DNA of 64,000 nt. Source: Fasciola hepatica (taxonomy: Eukaryota; Platyhelminthes; Trematoda; Plagiorchiida; Fasciolidae). How positions within the stretch are numbered: the first letter of the stretch is position 1; every line of letters starts with the position of its first letter. Below the pieces are notes generated by a model. It was not told the DNA's origin and made no database searches. It saw nothing but the letters and a program-made list of their open reading frames with translations. Positions 45,856 to 57,950 of the stretch are shown here, piece by piece. The position numbers and the translations under genes were made by a program. The DNA lies in NCBI GenBank assembly GCA_948099385.1, contig CANUEZ040000116.1, positions 15,907,501-15,971,500 of the forward strand. The letters are read 5' to 3'.

Positions 45856-46682
45856 ACCAAAGCCTGCCAACTGACAATTGTTTTGATGTAAACCCTGACG
45901 GAACGCCTGGACCTCCTCCGAATCCACCAGTCTCCAAGCGCCCCAGGCTCGTCAGTAATGTCATAGATGCCCGGGGCTCGAATCCACCGAGCCCTGCCAG
46001 ACAGCAGAGCCCTATGCATCAGAAACAACTACCAAAACCGCGTAGCCTCCCTAACATAACAACTTTGCATCACTCTCCCAAGGTTACACATAAATCAGCG
46101 TATGGTCATTCTTGTCTACACCATTTAGCCACGACTAAAGCCCATCCTCCGGACCGCACCATACCACTGCCATGTCATTCTCTTTCGAATAAAACCGGTC
46201 AGCCTTCGGGGCATACTCCCACAAACAAACTGCTAAGAAGTAGCTTACCTAGATACACAATCTCGTCGTTGCAACCTGACTTATCACCCATGGGTCGAAA
46301 GTTGATGCCGATTCATACTGAGCTCCTGATGCAGAATGTCGGTACCAACGTAAACTCGTCGCTGCGAATGCAGAATCCGGAAACCCACCCGCCATCCCTA
46401 CTTAGGGCCTCAAAGTCTAGCTCACTAGGCAGCAACTGCTTTATATACCAGGCCACTCCCCAATGGCCATGCAAAATTAGAAGCGGACAGATACCCCAGT
46501 GGGCTGTCACCAATGCCAGGGCCTACAACGTGTTTCCAAAAGAGATTGTTCCCCAAACCGCATCTTCTTCCAGCAAAATTCCAGCTATAAGCGCTTCTAT
46601 ACGGCCCACACCCGCAAACCAACTCACAGCTTTTATTGAACTGTGCATCTGCCTAACTAATCATTTCCCAGCCTTTCCATGA
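45856..46682 (+). pseudogene. LINE ORF1-like frame, 275 codons
   Basis: The frame is open from just after a TGA at about 45,853 to a TGA at 46,682; an ATG at 46,014 is the first Met. The protein is rich in Pro, Ser and Gln (TPGPPPNPPVSKRPR, RGSNPPSPARQQSP), without a zinc finger or coiled coil that I can see. A second frame overlapping by four bases (46,679-47,062) and a third (47,136-47,400) continue a similar composition up to the endonuclease. Upstream, 45,203-45,511 may be an earlier part (HVSSLESQIKAFDRATRVL, helical). LINE ORF1 proteins bind the element's RNA; that role is inferred from position only. Confidence 0.5.
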
Positions 46683-47135
46683 CTCCACCCTTCAACCCGT
46701 TAGTTCCATTACCACACCAAACATTTTGTTTTGCCCCACCGTTGCCCACCCCACTACAGTCCTTGTACCCGCAGGATACATCCATAAACCTCATCCGTGG
46801 CGCGCAGTCCCACAATTTCTCCTGTCTCCCGGCCCTAATGGACCAGTCTCCAATACCAGTATCTTGCCAGTCGTCCACAACTTGGATAACACACCGTGCT
46901 TCGCAGTCCAGGTACGCAACACTGCGTGTTACCAATACCCTCTTCCAAGATAACCTCCATATACCCCTCTGCCAATCGCCGATTCCTATCCTACCCCATC
47001 TGAGCAAGCAGCATCAGCTAGCAGCGAAGCGACCACACACTCTCCTAGTTCCTACCTTCTGAGGCCTGTTCTAACCACATCACTCCAACCAATACTAAGG
47101 TTGCCACGTGGGAAAGCCAACATATTCCACACCCC

Positions 47136-47900
47136 ATGTTCTGTCATCACACTCGAGCATCGAACGATCCCAACGAATCAAGGCAAGTAGCAAGGTTACT
47201 TAGTCAAAGGTCTCCTCGTTCATCTTGTAATACCCCGAAATTATTTGCTTCGGAGTTGTCCGCGGCTGAATCTTCTAAAACTATCGCGGAGGCGTCCAAC
47301 GCTCACTTTTATTCCTCTTCGGTGAGAACGCCAACACACTCCCCTCCCTGTGGACCTTCTCCGACCAGCAACTCCCCTACGTCACCTAGCCTAGATACTC
47401 GCATTCACATGAGTGGGTTATCCTTCATCTTATATAACTCCCGGTCCATCTTAAATAAGTTTCATCACTTAAAACACTATCATAATATCCAGTCCTGACA
47501 TCATCTCCATCACCGAAACCTGGCTCACGGAACATGCCCCCACTAGCAAAATTCTGCTTGAGTGGTACAAGGTTTTTAGAGCAGATAGGATTGATGGACG
47601 CGGAGGAGGGTGACTGGTGTACCTACAGAAGCCTTTTCAGTGACTCCCATTAGACACACCACGCGACCCAATTCAGAATTCTATGTGGCTCACAGTTTGG
47701 TTTTTAACTGTAGTTTTGCAAACCGGTAGCGTCTATTACCCGCCTTTCTCTGCTACTACAGACATACCTCCTTCGACTGAAGTCTTTGACTATTTTTCAC
47801 TACTACCTTCGGCAGCGAAAATCATAGCCGGTGGTTTTGACTGGCCTAAAATATCCTGGACGATACTTACAGCACCTCCCAAATCAACCTCGTCACGCCC
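47136..47900 (+). pseudogene. LINE endonuclease N-terminal half (copy B)
   Basis: From the end of the ORF1-like text (SELSAAESSKTIAEASNAHF) the frame enters SFILYNSRSILNKFHHLKHY (about 47,420), the first endonuclease motif. After frameshifts it reads PDIISITETWLTEHAPTS (about 47,500-47,550; catalytic Glu present), VFRADRIDGRGGG and SVYYPPFSATT, then KIIAGGFDWPKISWT (47,815-47,860), where the catalytic GDFN block reads GGFD. The remaining half of the endonuclease lies at about 50,850. Confidence 0.75.
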
Positions 47901-50850
47901 ACAAAGTCAACCAGCATATCGTTATCGGCGGTGCAGTCACCGGATGGCTCGAATATATATTGGAACCCGTCCGACTCTGTTACTGGCAGAGGCAAGCTGT
48001 CAAGTGATAGTCCCACGAAAGTTGCCGTTATCTGAGTGTTAGTTCCATCCTCTGTCCTTTCCTTCCACAGCTTGCGGCAGCAACACCCCCGAAGGTCTTG
48101 ACATCTAGTCTATGGCAATCTCGCAATAATGGGGAACAGTCAACCCTAGCAGTCTTGGACCGAGTGGGCCAAGGGTAAAGAAGGGTGGGTCAGGGAGAGG
48201 TGGGAAGATCACCCTAAGGTGTAAATTTTCTCTCCTACTCCTCCGTAAAAAATACAGAAGAAATTACTTCCGGCTGTGAGGGTCCTGGGCTAATGCTCTC
48301 TGCCCCCTTCTGATATCAGCCTAGACTGGACCCTGCATATGGGAAACCTCAGGCCTCTGAGGTAGCCTTCAGTTCGTTTTGTCTGAGCCAGTGCAGGGTG
48401 ATAGCACGCCGCCCGAGCTCTCCACATATGCTTGCCGACCCTGCCTTTTTCAGTTTCAAACTTTTGGTTCCCGGAAAAACCCTTAACTAGCTATCTGAGG
48501 TCTACTGCAGTAGTAAATACACAGTTGGAATAGTTATACTATGTGGCCTCTGCTCTGACGACACTCCGGTACTGATATGCCTACGGCTCACAGCCGTCGG
48601 CCAAACCTAGCCTGCATTGTTTGAAGGAATAAAAAAATGTAATCAGCGCACCTTTATATCTTACCACCTACAACTTCACTTTTTCTATGTTCTCCTCGAG
48701 CCCATGCACTAAAAGTGATGACAAAAGTCAACGATAACTAGCCTACTACGACGCTGACTCAATTACCTGACCGAAATGTCTACTGACACTAGCTCCCTTA
48801 AAAAAACCGTTTTGTCGTTTGGAGATAGGTGCTCACATTCACTTAATTCTTCTGCCTCAGGCTAGAACTCAGCGGTCCCTTCATGCTTTTCTTGCTTTTT
48901 TTCGTATATTGGAGTCTTGCCACGCAGATTACTATTCTTCAGTAACCAAGACTCACTGATCTGCACATATGCTCATGGTAATTTAAAATCCCATTCCAAC
49001 CGGAATCCGTGTAGTTTTGATTTTCCTTGACCCCACGGAATACCAGCACTTTTGCTTCCACATGGAAAAGCCTCAGCTTAACTCCGAGTATTACTTTCCT
49101 TTTCACTGTTTGCCGTCCTCGATCACAACTGGTGCACCGACCAGACTACTATCTTTCCCTTTTCCCATTCCTCTTCCTGATCCCACCCTTTTCTATGGTT
49201 TTATTCCTGATTCCCAAATGGGCCCCCTCTCCTCATTCACCACTTACTAACTAAATAATTTCGCACCCCGGCCAAGCCTTCGCTTGATATCTCCGTAAAT
49301 CCCTACTACCACCCAACCACTCCAGAAAACTACCAGTCTTCTTCCGCTGAGCCCCCACAGATCCGCCCACGGGCCGTCAGAAAACAAGAAGGTTCGCTGT
49401 CTGGTTTCTATTAAACGATAATTGTAACCCATGGCTGGAACGCCCTCCAGAATGCCGCACTCCTGATCTCTCTCAGATCGCACTGGTTACTTGGGTAGCC
49501 ATCGACCAACTTGACGGTACTCCCAGATTACCGTAAGGACTAAACTATTTGATCAATCGGACTGACAATGGTTTAAACCTATACTTTAGCCTGCTGACGT
49601 TACATCGGGCGCCGTACACGGCTGACCAGTCATCATAATCCTATAACCGGAGTAACAATCCCACATGAAAGTCTCACCGAACCGCACAGTTAATTCCTAA
49701 CACCAATCATCGCCTCAAACCCGCCAAACAGCTTTTTCCATCACCCCATTCCAACAGTTCAATAAGTTCCGCGTTGCAGTAGGAAACCAACGACCGGAAC
49801 CCAGCCCTTGCCGCTGGGTTCCCAACCCAATCCGCAGGCTTCGTCAACCTAGCCTCTTTTTGCCTGCTACCCCAGAAATTCTACCTGCCATCACCTGCAA
49901 CCAGGGTCTTTATGAAACGGAATACCAGCCATCTGCAGCCGACCAGAATCTGGTTATCAATTCTTTTTATCTGTACCCCCTGCCAAATTCTGCTTAGCCG
50001 CATCGGTAGCATTTGTCTCCATTGATCTATCTCTTCGACAGCTCCTCTTTGAGAGTCCGTTCTGCGTTCACACACCAATCACGCTCTTTAAAATTCCCCC
50101 GCATTCCTCCTGAAGCTTTTTGCCTCCGGGCGAATTTCAATATGACAGTAAAATCGCCAACACAAAGAAGTTCGTCTTATTACTACATCCGGCTCATTCG
50201 AATCTATTTCACAGGCTCCCCCCACAATCAGTTACCCAATGCTGGGCCAACCTTCTATATTTCGCTATCACTGCTGACCATTCTTTGATAACGTCATGCA
50301 AGCTTTACTTTAAACCGTGCCTCTTGATATCTCTCTCGTCCGACCACTCGTTAGTGATCATCCAGATATCTAGTCGGTAAACCCTTGCATAAGTTTCTGG
50401 AAGCTGTGACCCGTCACAGCCAGTTTTTGGCACTCGTAAGGCGTATAGTGTATTACCACTGCCTCAAAAAGCGCTCCATGTTGTGACGTCCGACGCCATT
50501 ACTTTGCTGGTCCTTGCAATCACTGCACTTTTTAACATTCTCCAGTACCGCTTATATCAGCATTCTCACGTTTCTTCAGCTATCCACAGAGCCCTCCCCG
50601 AATTTGAAATCGGTACATAATTCCCGCGTCAACCATCTCCACTTAGGTTCATCCAAGCACTGAAAGGCTTCACCGATTTATTTCGTGGTTCTTAAGTTTC
50701 AGGATTTTGAAGACCTCACGTTGTTATTTACTGCTGTATTCCTTGATCTTGCCTTATGCATACGTCATGACCAAGGCCAAGAAACATACAGCTATCAGTT
50801 ATCAATTATCGCGTGTCAATTACCAGACTTTTTCTCCCATACTCACATTG
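47900..50850. other. 2.9-kb interruption in the LINE of copy B
   Basis: The endonuclease text stops after about 47,900 and resumes at 50,850 (SSGSANTLDLIFIHSVSNFR). In between, 48.1-49.9 kb holds no motif I recognise; it is mostly pyrimidine-rich with several short frames. A Jockey-like endonuclease end is listed at 49,985-50,390. The interval may be one or more older insertions. No tail or terminal repeat marks its limits. Confidence 0.4.
49985..50390 (+). pseudogene. Jockey-like endonuclease C-terminal fragment
   Basis: In two alternating frames the plus strand reads LRANFNMTVKSPTQRSSSYY (GDFN-like block, about 50,130-50,190), PHNQLPNAGPTF or YFAITADHSLITSCKLYF, and SLSSDHSLVIIQISS (about 50,325-50,370), the catalytic SDH of an apurinic-type endonuclease. 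The wording is that of Jockey-like LINEs rather than copy B. Upstream motifs were not found. RT does not follow, so this is an isolated fragment. Confidence 0.5.
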
Positions 50851-53052
50851 GGGCTGGGTGCGTCACTTTAAAACTTCTTCTGGAAGCGCCAACACCCTAG
50901 ATCTTATATTCATTCACAGCGTTTCCAACTTTCGGTTTCCGTTCTGCATAAATTTCCGGGTATCGACCATAAGACAGTAACTGGTAATCTCTCACTCCAT
51001 TCTTATCCATCAGGCTATCGGACCCCAATCAACAATTCTCTCCGTTTAAATTGGAACCCTCTGCCCAATCTCATCCATAACCAAGGTTAGAGCAGGTTTT
51101 CTAACGGCCGACCCCCAAGGTGCGGCTGATCACTTTTACCTTAACGTGGCAAACTGCCTCTTGAAACTTAGTCCAGTTGCCCAAAACTTCGCTTTTGGGA
51201 AATCCAAACTTGCCGCCTCCCAGAAGAAGTATCTTAGGACGGAAAGACTTTACCTCTGAAACCACGATTTCTCCCCTCTCATGAGACTAACACGTCTTAC
51301 TGATATTATACGGGACCTAAAAGAAGACCAGCTCCGCAACGAAGAAGCCAAAGCTCTTAGGCATCCCAGTGGAGCATTGGAACCCTCACTCTTACATCAA
51401 TCTAGGAATTCGGCAAAAGATACCAATATTCAATACGTCATGTTACCGAACAAAACTTTGACCACCTCCCCTTCTGATATTGCTGAAGCCTTTGCCCATC
51501 ACTTCGCCAACTCCATGGCTCCGTCTCAGATATAGACCCCCTAAGTCCTCTTGCTATTACCGGCTCTTTCCTTTCTGCCCTAACATTTGGAGTATACATT
51601 ATTTCCAGGCTCATTTCACTCTATAAATCATCGGCGCATCCTAGACCAGATGGGCCACCCCCAGCTGCAATCACTAATGGTGGATCGAACCTCCCACTCC
51701 TGTTACTAAGGCAGCTAAATTTTTCCCTCAAATCCAGTTTGGTACCGTCGAACTGGAAGCGTTCAGTAATCATTCTACGACACAAAAGGGGACCCCTTCA
51801 CGAACTCGCTATAAACCGTCCCATCAATCACACACCCGTCATTTCCAGAATAATGGAAACGATTATCAAAGATGGCATCACTACCCATGTTCTCGCTTCA
51901 AACCTTAGCCACAGGCAACACGGGTTTCTCAAATCGTGATCATGCACCACATGTCAGCTTGACTTCCTCGACCTAGTCATTAAGGCTGTTGATAGCAGGC
52001 GCTCGTTGGTCATTCTCTACCTAGATCTGTCGAAGGCTTTCGACCGTGTTCCGCACCCACATATTATCGCCAAGTTGCCTGCATTTGGCATTGCTGACCC
52101 GCTGCTTTCTTGGCTGAAATCTTATCCCACTCATCGTTTGTAAGCGGTTCTCACGAATGGACATACTACTAACCGGAAACCTGTTACAAGTGGCGTTGTA
52201 CAGGGCGGTTTACCAGGTCCTCTCTTACTTCTGATGTACATCAATGACTCACTGAATCTAGTACACCATGGCACGCCATTCTTGTTTGCAGATGATGTAA
52301 AAATAGTCTACTCTTTCAATTCTAATGATGCTAACCCCACTCTTTGCAACATTTCCGCTGACCTCTCTGCACTTGACCGCTGGTGTCACTCCTGGATGAT
52401 AAGCTTTTACACTGATAAGTGCGAGGTTCTAACCTACAAGTTCCAATTGCCCTCTGGATCCTTAACTCTTGGCGGATCCCCAATAGCCGGTCGACCTACC
52501 ATCCGCGATTTGGACCTCAACTGTTCTTGCTCCATTACCTTCTCCGAACACGCCACCATCCAAGCGGCCAAGGCTATAAGAGGTGTTTCCCTTCTCTTCC
52601 GTTCCTTTCGTATCCGGGACAGTGTCATCAGCATCCACAAATCCCACGTTGGGCTCTTGGTTGAACACTGTCCAGTGGTACTTTCTAACATTAAAGAATT
52701 TGATAGAATTGTGCTAGAAAGCATACTTAACTTAGTCTTCTTGCACAACCTGCTCCATAACCGCTCTTTTTACTTTAGCTCAGTGAGCTTCTTCCGTGAA
52801 ACCCCTTACTCGCTTAGGCACAGGCCTTTCGCTGTCCCTTTTAGTATGGCTAAATCAGCTATACGGTCACGTTTTTTCCTTCTTGTCTTCTCCAAGTTCT
52901 GGAACAAGTTGCCCGTCGCCCTTCGAGCTTCACAAACCAAGTTCCAATTTCTATCGGTACTCATCCCATATCTCAGCGCTACCCATGCGCTCCAGCTATC
53001 TAATATATGCATAGCTGAAGATATAGCATACGGGAGGGGCCTCGACTTCTAA
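50850..53052 (+). pseudogene. LINE endonuclease end, linker and RT (copy B)
   Basis: Blocks in order: SSGSANTLDLIFIHSVSNF and FPGIDHKTVTG (endonuclease end; SDH reads IDH), SKLAASQKKYLRTERLYL, LTRLTDIIRDLKEDQLRNEE and SDIAEAFAHHFANSM (linker), NWKRSVIILRHKRGPLHELA, NRPINHTPVISRIMETIIK, LVILYLDLSKAFDRVPHPHI (motif A), VTSGVVQGGLPGPLLLLMYI and FLFADDVKIVYSFN (catalytic ADD intact at about 52,290). A 272-codon frame (52,234-53,052) carries the palm, thumb and C-terminus, with part of the thumb deleted after KEFDRIVLES, and ends RHRPFAVPFSMAKSAIRSRF ... GRGLDF. A handful of stops lie in the upstream part. Confidence 0.85.
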
Positions 53053-54440
53053 GACCAACTCCTTCGCTGAACACGCTCCTTCCAATCGGGGGCACAATCA
53101 ACAATAATCGATTTCATCCATCTGACTGCACTCCCAAAGCTTGACTGGCCGCGGCCATTCCCGTAGTGAATCAACGGGGTTGAAATGCCACTATCTTCAT
53201 CCACTTTGCTTCTGCCCTCTCCCGTTGTCTCAGTCACCCTTACGCTTTGTCCTTTAGTGGTTTTATGCCTCCATTAACCATTTATCTACAGGAAAGGCAC
53301 ACCTTGACCACTCTCTTTTATCTGTTTTCCTTTTCTAGTTCTCCCGTTGTGCGCATTTTCACCCTCAAAGTTGGTAAACGAGCCCGGATAACGTAGCCGT
53401 ATGGTCGACTGCTAACTACTGGCTCCGCCCACTGAGACCCCTAGCAACCTGGCCGTTTGACTGCGGATCCTACACCGTCATAACTGAAGTGCAGCCCACA
53501 TGCATAACCATCGATGAACATTGATGCCATTCTCAGAAGTGCTGGCGCGGTCAGACCCACCGTTTTGGCCGGCGCACATTGGGCGTGCAGGCCGTTAGAA
53601 ACAATATCCGAGCGGAATTAGGCCGGTGGATCCCATTTGTTTTCACCTAGAAATGTTTTCCAGGTTGGGCATCCAGCGCAAGGCCAGTCCCACCCACAAA
53701 CACCGGTTACCGATCGCACTCTCTAATGCTGTCAGCTGCAGATCGCATGCTCCAACCATCCTTGTTCGCCACTGTAAGCCCACCTGCCACTCTTATCATC
53801 ACTCTTATCACATCCATTTTTTCGTTCTTTCATGGTATGCACACCTACCCATTTTTCCCTAGCTCCTATGGACTCTCACTGTGTCACCTCTCATTGCACG
53901 TCACTGTCGTCCTACCCGCTTCACTCTGCCGACGGCCGCCGATATTTTATTTCTTCACCCATGTCGGCTCTGCCGGCTTGTAGTATCTATTCATTTGGTA
54001 TCACTTATTCTCATAAAGCTCATTGACCGCATTCTTACGCCTCACTGCCTACCGTTCTATCAAACCCTCCCCCATTCTCCCTTGTCATGCCTAATACCAT
54101 TACACGCCAGTCTCACCAGCACCCATGACCAATTCTCATATTAGAACTGCCGTTCCAAATTCTGCATCTCTCACAGCCCCATTCACTATCCAATCACCAC
54201 CAATTTATTTTCCTTGCCTGGCTCCACGATTCCTCTGTAGATCCTTCAAATTGACAGTGCTATGATTAGTATCGTCCAGTTGCATCCACTTGTACAATTG
54301 CCTGCAGGCACGCAGCTCCCATATTCCAGGTCCCCAACTCCGACGCGCATCCATTGTTCATGCGTTATGTTCGTTTACCGGTTTACCTGTCCCGGTGCTT
54401 CTTTTTTTCCAGCCTTCTTTGTTTTCCACTTGCAATAAGC
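53053..54440 (+). repeat. Pyrimidine-rich 3' region of the LINE (copy c)
   Basis: The 3' region after the RT stop is homologous to 30,770-31,180 (at 53,530-53,830), to copy b on the minus strand (53,830-54,405 against 35,905-35,130) and to copy f (53,925-54,200 against 60,772-61,050). Shared phrases include CCCATGTCGGCTCTGCCGG and CATATTAGAACTGCCGTTCC. The last third, the terminal motif and the tail are missing because the segment is cut at about 54,440 by copy d. Confidence 0.8.
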
Positions 54441-54445
54441 TGATA

Positions 54446-55774
54446 ACAACAATAATAATGGTTTATTTCGGGGACACCCGAAGCTTTCTTGATTGCATGA
54501 TCATATGGTACAAGCGAGGTTACAAAATGGTTCCTAGGATAATTATTTGAGCAAATATAGCACAAAAGTGTACAGGTTTTGGTGGTCGCATGGGTGAGTG
54601 CCCAGCATATTTTATTTCGAAGGTCAGGTGGAAGCACCGCCCGGTAAAGAGTGAGATGGGCTCCACGATCGAGATACGTGATGAAGTAAAGCTGGGATCA
54701 AGTAAAAAACTGCAGTATTTCGGATAGCATTAGTGTAAAGTCGCAGGGGTGAGTAAACTGACGAAGAAATCCTCCGAAAAAGCATCGACGAAAAATTGAA
54801 GAATTTTCGGTGATGACGGACATGCACTCAAACCAATAGCCCAAATGACCCGGAAAATGGCAGAAATAAAATGCCGGAGGATTTGTGGTGTCCTCTGAGG
54901 AAAGGAGTTGCATAAATGAAACAGAGCCCGTTTTACCACTGAATTAGTACTTGCTATTTATCAAGAAGTCGTGAAGGACGCCCTCATAAAGGGGTGTATG
55001 TAGATGCCCGATCCTGGAAGTTTGGTGGAGCAGAGTGACGAAGTTTGACAGATGAGTGAATGCAATTCAAATAAAGGGTCCGTCTCAAGTTGATTAGTGA
55101 ACACAAGTTGACAGCAGGGTGGGGGGAAGAGTCGGTATACGTTGATCTCATGGGTTAGTATGGGGGTGGTGCATTATTTACGCTATCAAAACATGTCGAA
55201 GATAGATTAACGGGCTATGCTGGTAAGAGTCTGACGTGGGGCATTTGGGAAACAACCGGAAGGTCAGTAACTTGGCGTACGTATAGTTCATTAGGAATAC
55301 AAATGAACAAAGAAGTGGGCATAATAGTGGTATATATGTTTGATGTCTGACGGAATCAACTGGAAGTAGCACATCACCGGAACCTTCAAAAGGCGCAGAT
55401 AGTTGTGTGACTAAGAATGTTGTGGAAGGTCCTACTTGAGACTTGGGCGGGCAAGTAGGTTAACGGCAGCCTAAATTATAGGTAGTTGATTTTCAGCTAA
55501 AGATGTAGAAAAAGCACCCTATGGATTGTGGTGCAGGTGGCCGACCATGATGTCTTGATGGAACAGCGGCGGTGGTTCATAGATGAGTGAAAAGTGATAC
55601 AATTATGGATTTGTCTGGGTTTGTTAGTAAAAAACATGGAAGAATCTAAAGTTGGTAACAAAGTGGGTGGGGGAGGTGGACATATAGTGGACTGATACAG
55701 TCGCATAGAAGTGGTTCATATGAACAGCTCTCAGGAAGTGCAGGTGATTGCATAGCTAAATGTGATGACATCTG
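54446..55774 (-). mobile_element. LINE 3' region with ATT tail, minus strand (copy d)
   Basis: On the minus strand the block ends AGCTTCGGGTGTCCCCGAAA followed by TAAACC and an ATT/GTT triplet tail (54,446-54,480). It abuts the truncated plus-strand copy c. The body is purine-rich on the plus strand, and no coding motif was recognised. Its 5' end is at the tail of the next minus-strand element, at about 55,775, so that element probably inserted at or into its 5' part. Confidence 0.7.
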
Positions 55775-57950
55775 AAATAATAATAATAATAATAATTGTA
55801 TATTTCGGATGCGCCCGAAGCATGCTAGAATGCATGATCAGATGATTATAGTGATGCCGGAATGACAATTCACAAAAGGGTACAACAAGTGCATGCAGAG
55901 TATCAGAGAGAGTGTTACAGTGAACTAAAACTGTAGTAATGCCCGGCAAATTTGAAGGTCAAGGTCGAATGATGTCAGTTGGTCCGGAGTACATGCATAA
56001 GTGGTATATGAAATAATTACCACTAGTGGAAATTCGAACATATTGAAAGGAAATGTTTTTGGTGCGCTACAGAATATGAGGGGCATATGGATAGAAATCT
56101 CGTCGAAGCGTTCGGTGAATTATTCACTTCACTACAGGCATGTCAAGAAGTATGAACATGGAAATATTTCAGTCTGCAAAGATGGTAGTATACAAAGTGG
56201 TGGCTGTATACTGGAGGAATCATATATGTTGCAAACAATTGCGTATTTCTTGGGAGGGATACTACCAGAGTGATGGTGGCAGGGAACGGTCGGAGGAAAA
56301 CAGGTGAGCGTGCGGCAAGTTGTTAACTTTATGTAGGGTTGGTATGAAATGTCAAAGCGGAAGTGGAAGACTAATCAATATCGACCGTGTGGTTACATCC
56401 ATTATACAGGTGTTCAGTTCTGCGAGAGGAAAGGTAAAGTAATCCACAGATAAGTGTACGTCAATAGATGAATGCTGTGTGGTATGTACCATGCAAAAAT
56501 GACAGATCAATAAAACTGCACAGGTATATCGCGGGAAGCGGCCGTGGATCAACGAATATAGAAATAAAATGTATCGGCCGGTGCAGATAGTGGTGTGATT
56601 TAGAGGCTGCATACGGGGTCAGTTTCGGTAATATAACACGAATGCAACATCTGGAAAATCAAAGGTCTCGATAACGGTGATGGTATAGTAAGTAGACGGT
56701 GAGTGTCACATTTCTAATGACCAATTTGACAGGTGTAACAAATGTTGGGAACGGAGCGGCGATGCAGCATGGGAAGTGTATCGAAGACGTTCAATCGTGG
56801 AGGAAACGCAGTCATCTACAGAGCCCGAACACTCGATGCAACAGCATTGGGGATGCGATCGGATGGACCGATGAAGAGTGCAGGTAGTTACTAATTACTT
56901 CGCTGCCCACTGGAGGACTACTGAAAGATATGTCAGCGCCGGACGTTTTTTTTTGGTGACCGATGAAGCAATGAACAATGACAATAAAGGTGCCAGTGTT
57001 TGAACAGTATTAGCGGGTTCTAACAAGGAACGGGCATAATGACATATGGGATTAAAATGAGTTGTATGAATGCAGTGAGATCGAGTAGTCCAGGTTCAAG
57101 AAGTCCGATGGCGGGAATCTTGGGGAAAGCGATCGTGAGACGGGCGAAAATAAAGTTGTGTGTAAATCTCGTTTGTCCTGTCCAGCAAGAGAGGGTCCAA
57201 GTTATTCCTGGGAAGTGGACGGCGACAATCGTCCTTAGGGTGCAGGTTCTGAAAACAAAACGGAGAGGGCTGCAGTCTGGCAATTCTACCAGCTGTGGGT
57301 TAGGGGAGAAAGACAGAACACCAATATCATGCCAGTAACAGAAATGGGTGGTCGCGACGTTGAGGTCTTGTTTTTTGGATTAAACAACATACGGAAAGCG
57401 GAGAAGACCGGTACTAGCGACTAATTCTTGTGAGGCTTAGTGAGAGTTACCAAAAAAGCAAGGAAGCGAGAATTGGCGACACTGGGGGCAAATACTTATG
57501 TGTAGTTCGACGAATGATTTATGGAAGACCACATGGATTGTGGCGATTCGTTCATCAGAACGAGGCCTGGAATCTTGTGTTGAAATAGGGTCTCAATGAG
57601 TAATTAGTTGAAGCGTGGATGAGACTGGTACCTTGAGGACCATATTATATATGCTGCTATGTATTTTCTAGCATTATAAATGCTCTTATACCTGGCGGCA
57701 GCTGATAAAAAAAAGAAGAACCTAACCGACTATGGTAAAATCTGACAGCATGAAAAAAGAATCACCGGAGTAACGGTGGCCAGTAGGGGGTCGTGGTCAG
57801 AAGCGTTGAAAATAGGAAGTGGCTAGACAAACACGTGGAGTGTGCTGTTGACAGTCATGGAGTATAGGTTGGACTGCTTTTATTTGCTAACTATAATACA
57901 GAATGCTCCTTACCATCCGTTGGTACTGAACAAAGTTGTTAAGCTTTTGG

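Larger units (their letters stand above)
45181..54440 (+). mobile_element. Composite CR1-like LINE with ORF1, ORF2 and 3' region (copy B)
   Basis: On the plus strand: an ORF1-like region (about 45.2-47.1 kb), endonuclease start (47.4-47.9 kb), a 2.9-kb interruption, endonuclease end (50.85-51.0 kb), linker and RT (51.28-53.05 kb) and the pyrimidine-rich 3' region (53.05-54.44 kb). The same order and wording occur in the minus-strand copy at 55.8-60.8 kb. The end is cut by the tail of copy d at 54,446, so its own triplet tail is absent. It is the only copy in the window with a recognisable ORF1 in front of ORF2. Confidence 0.7.

Noticed and set aside
46014..47062. Proline/serine-rich frames as a host gene
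   Set aside because: They directly precede and run towards a LINE endonuclease on the same strand, so LINE ORF1 is the simpler reading.
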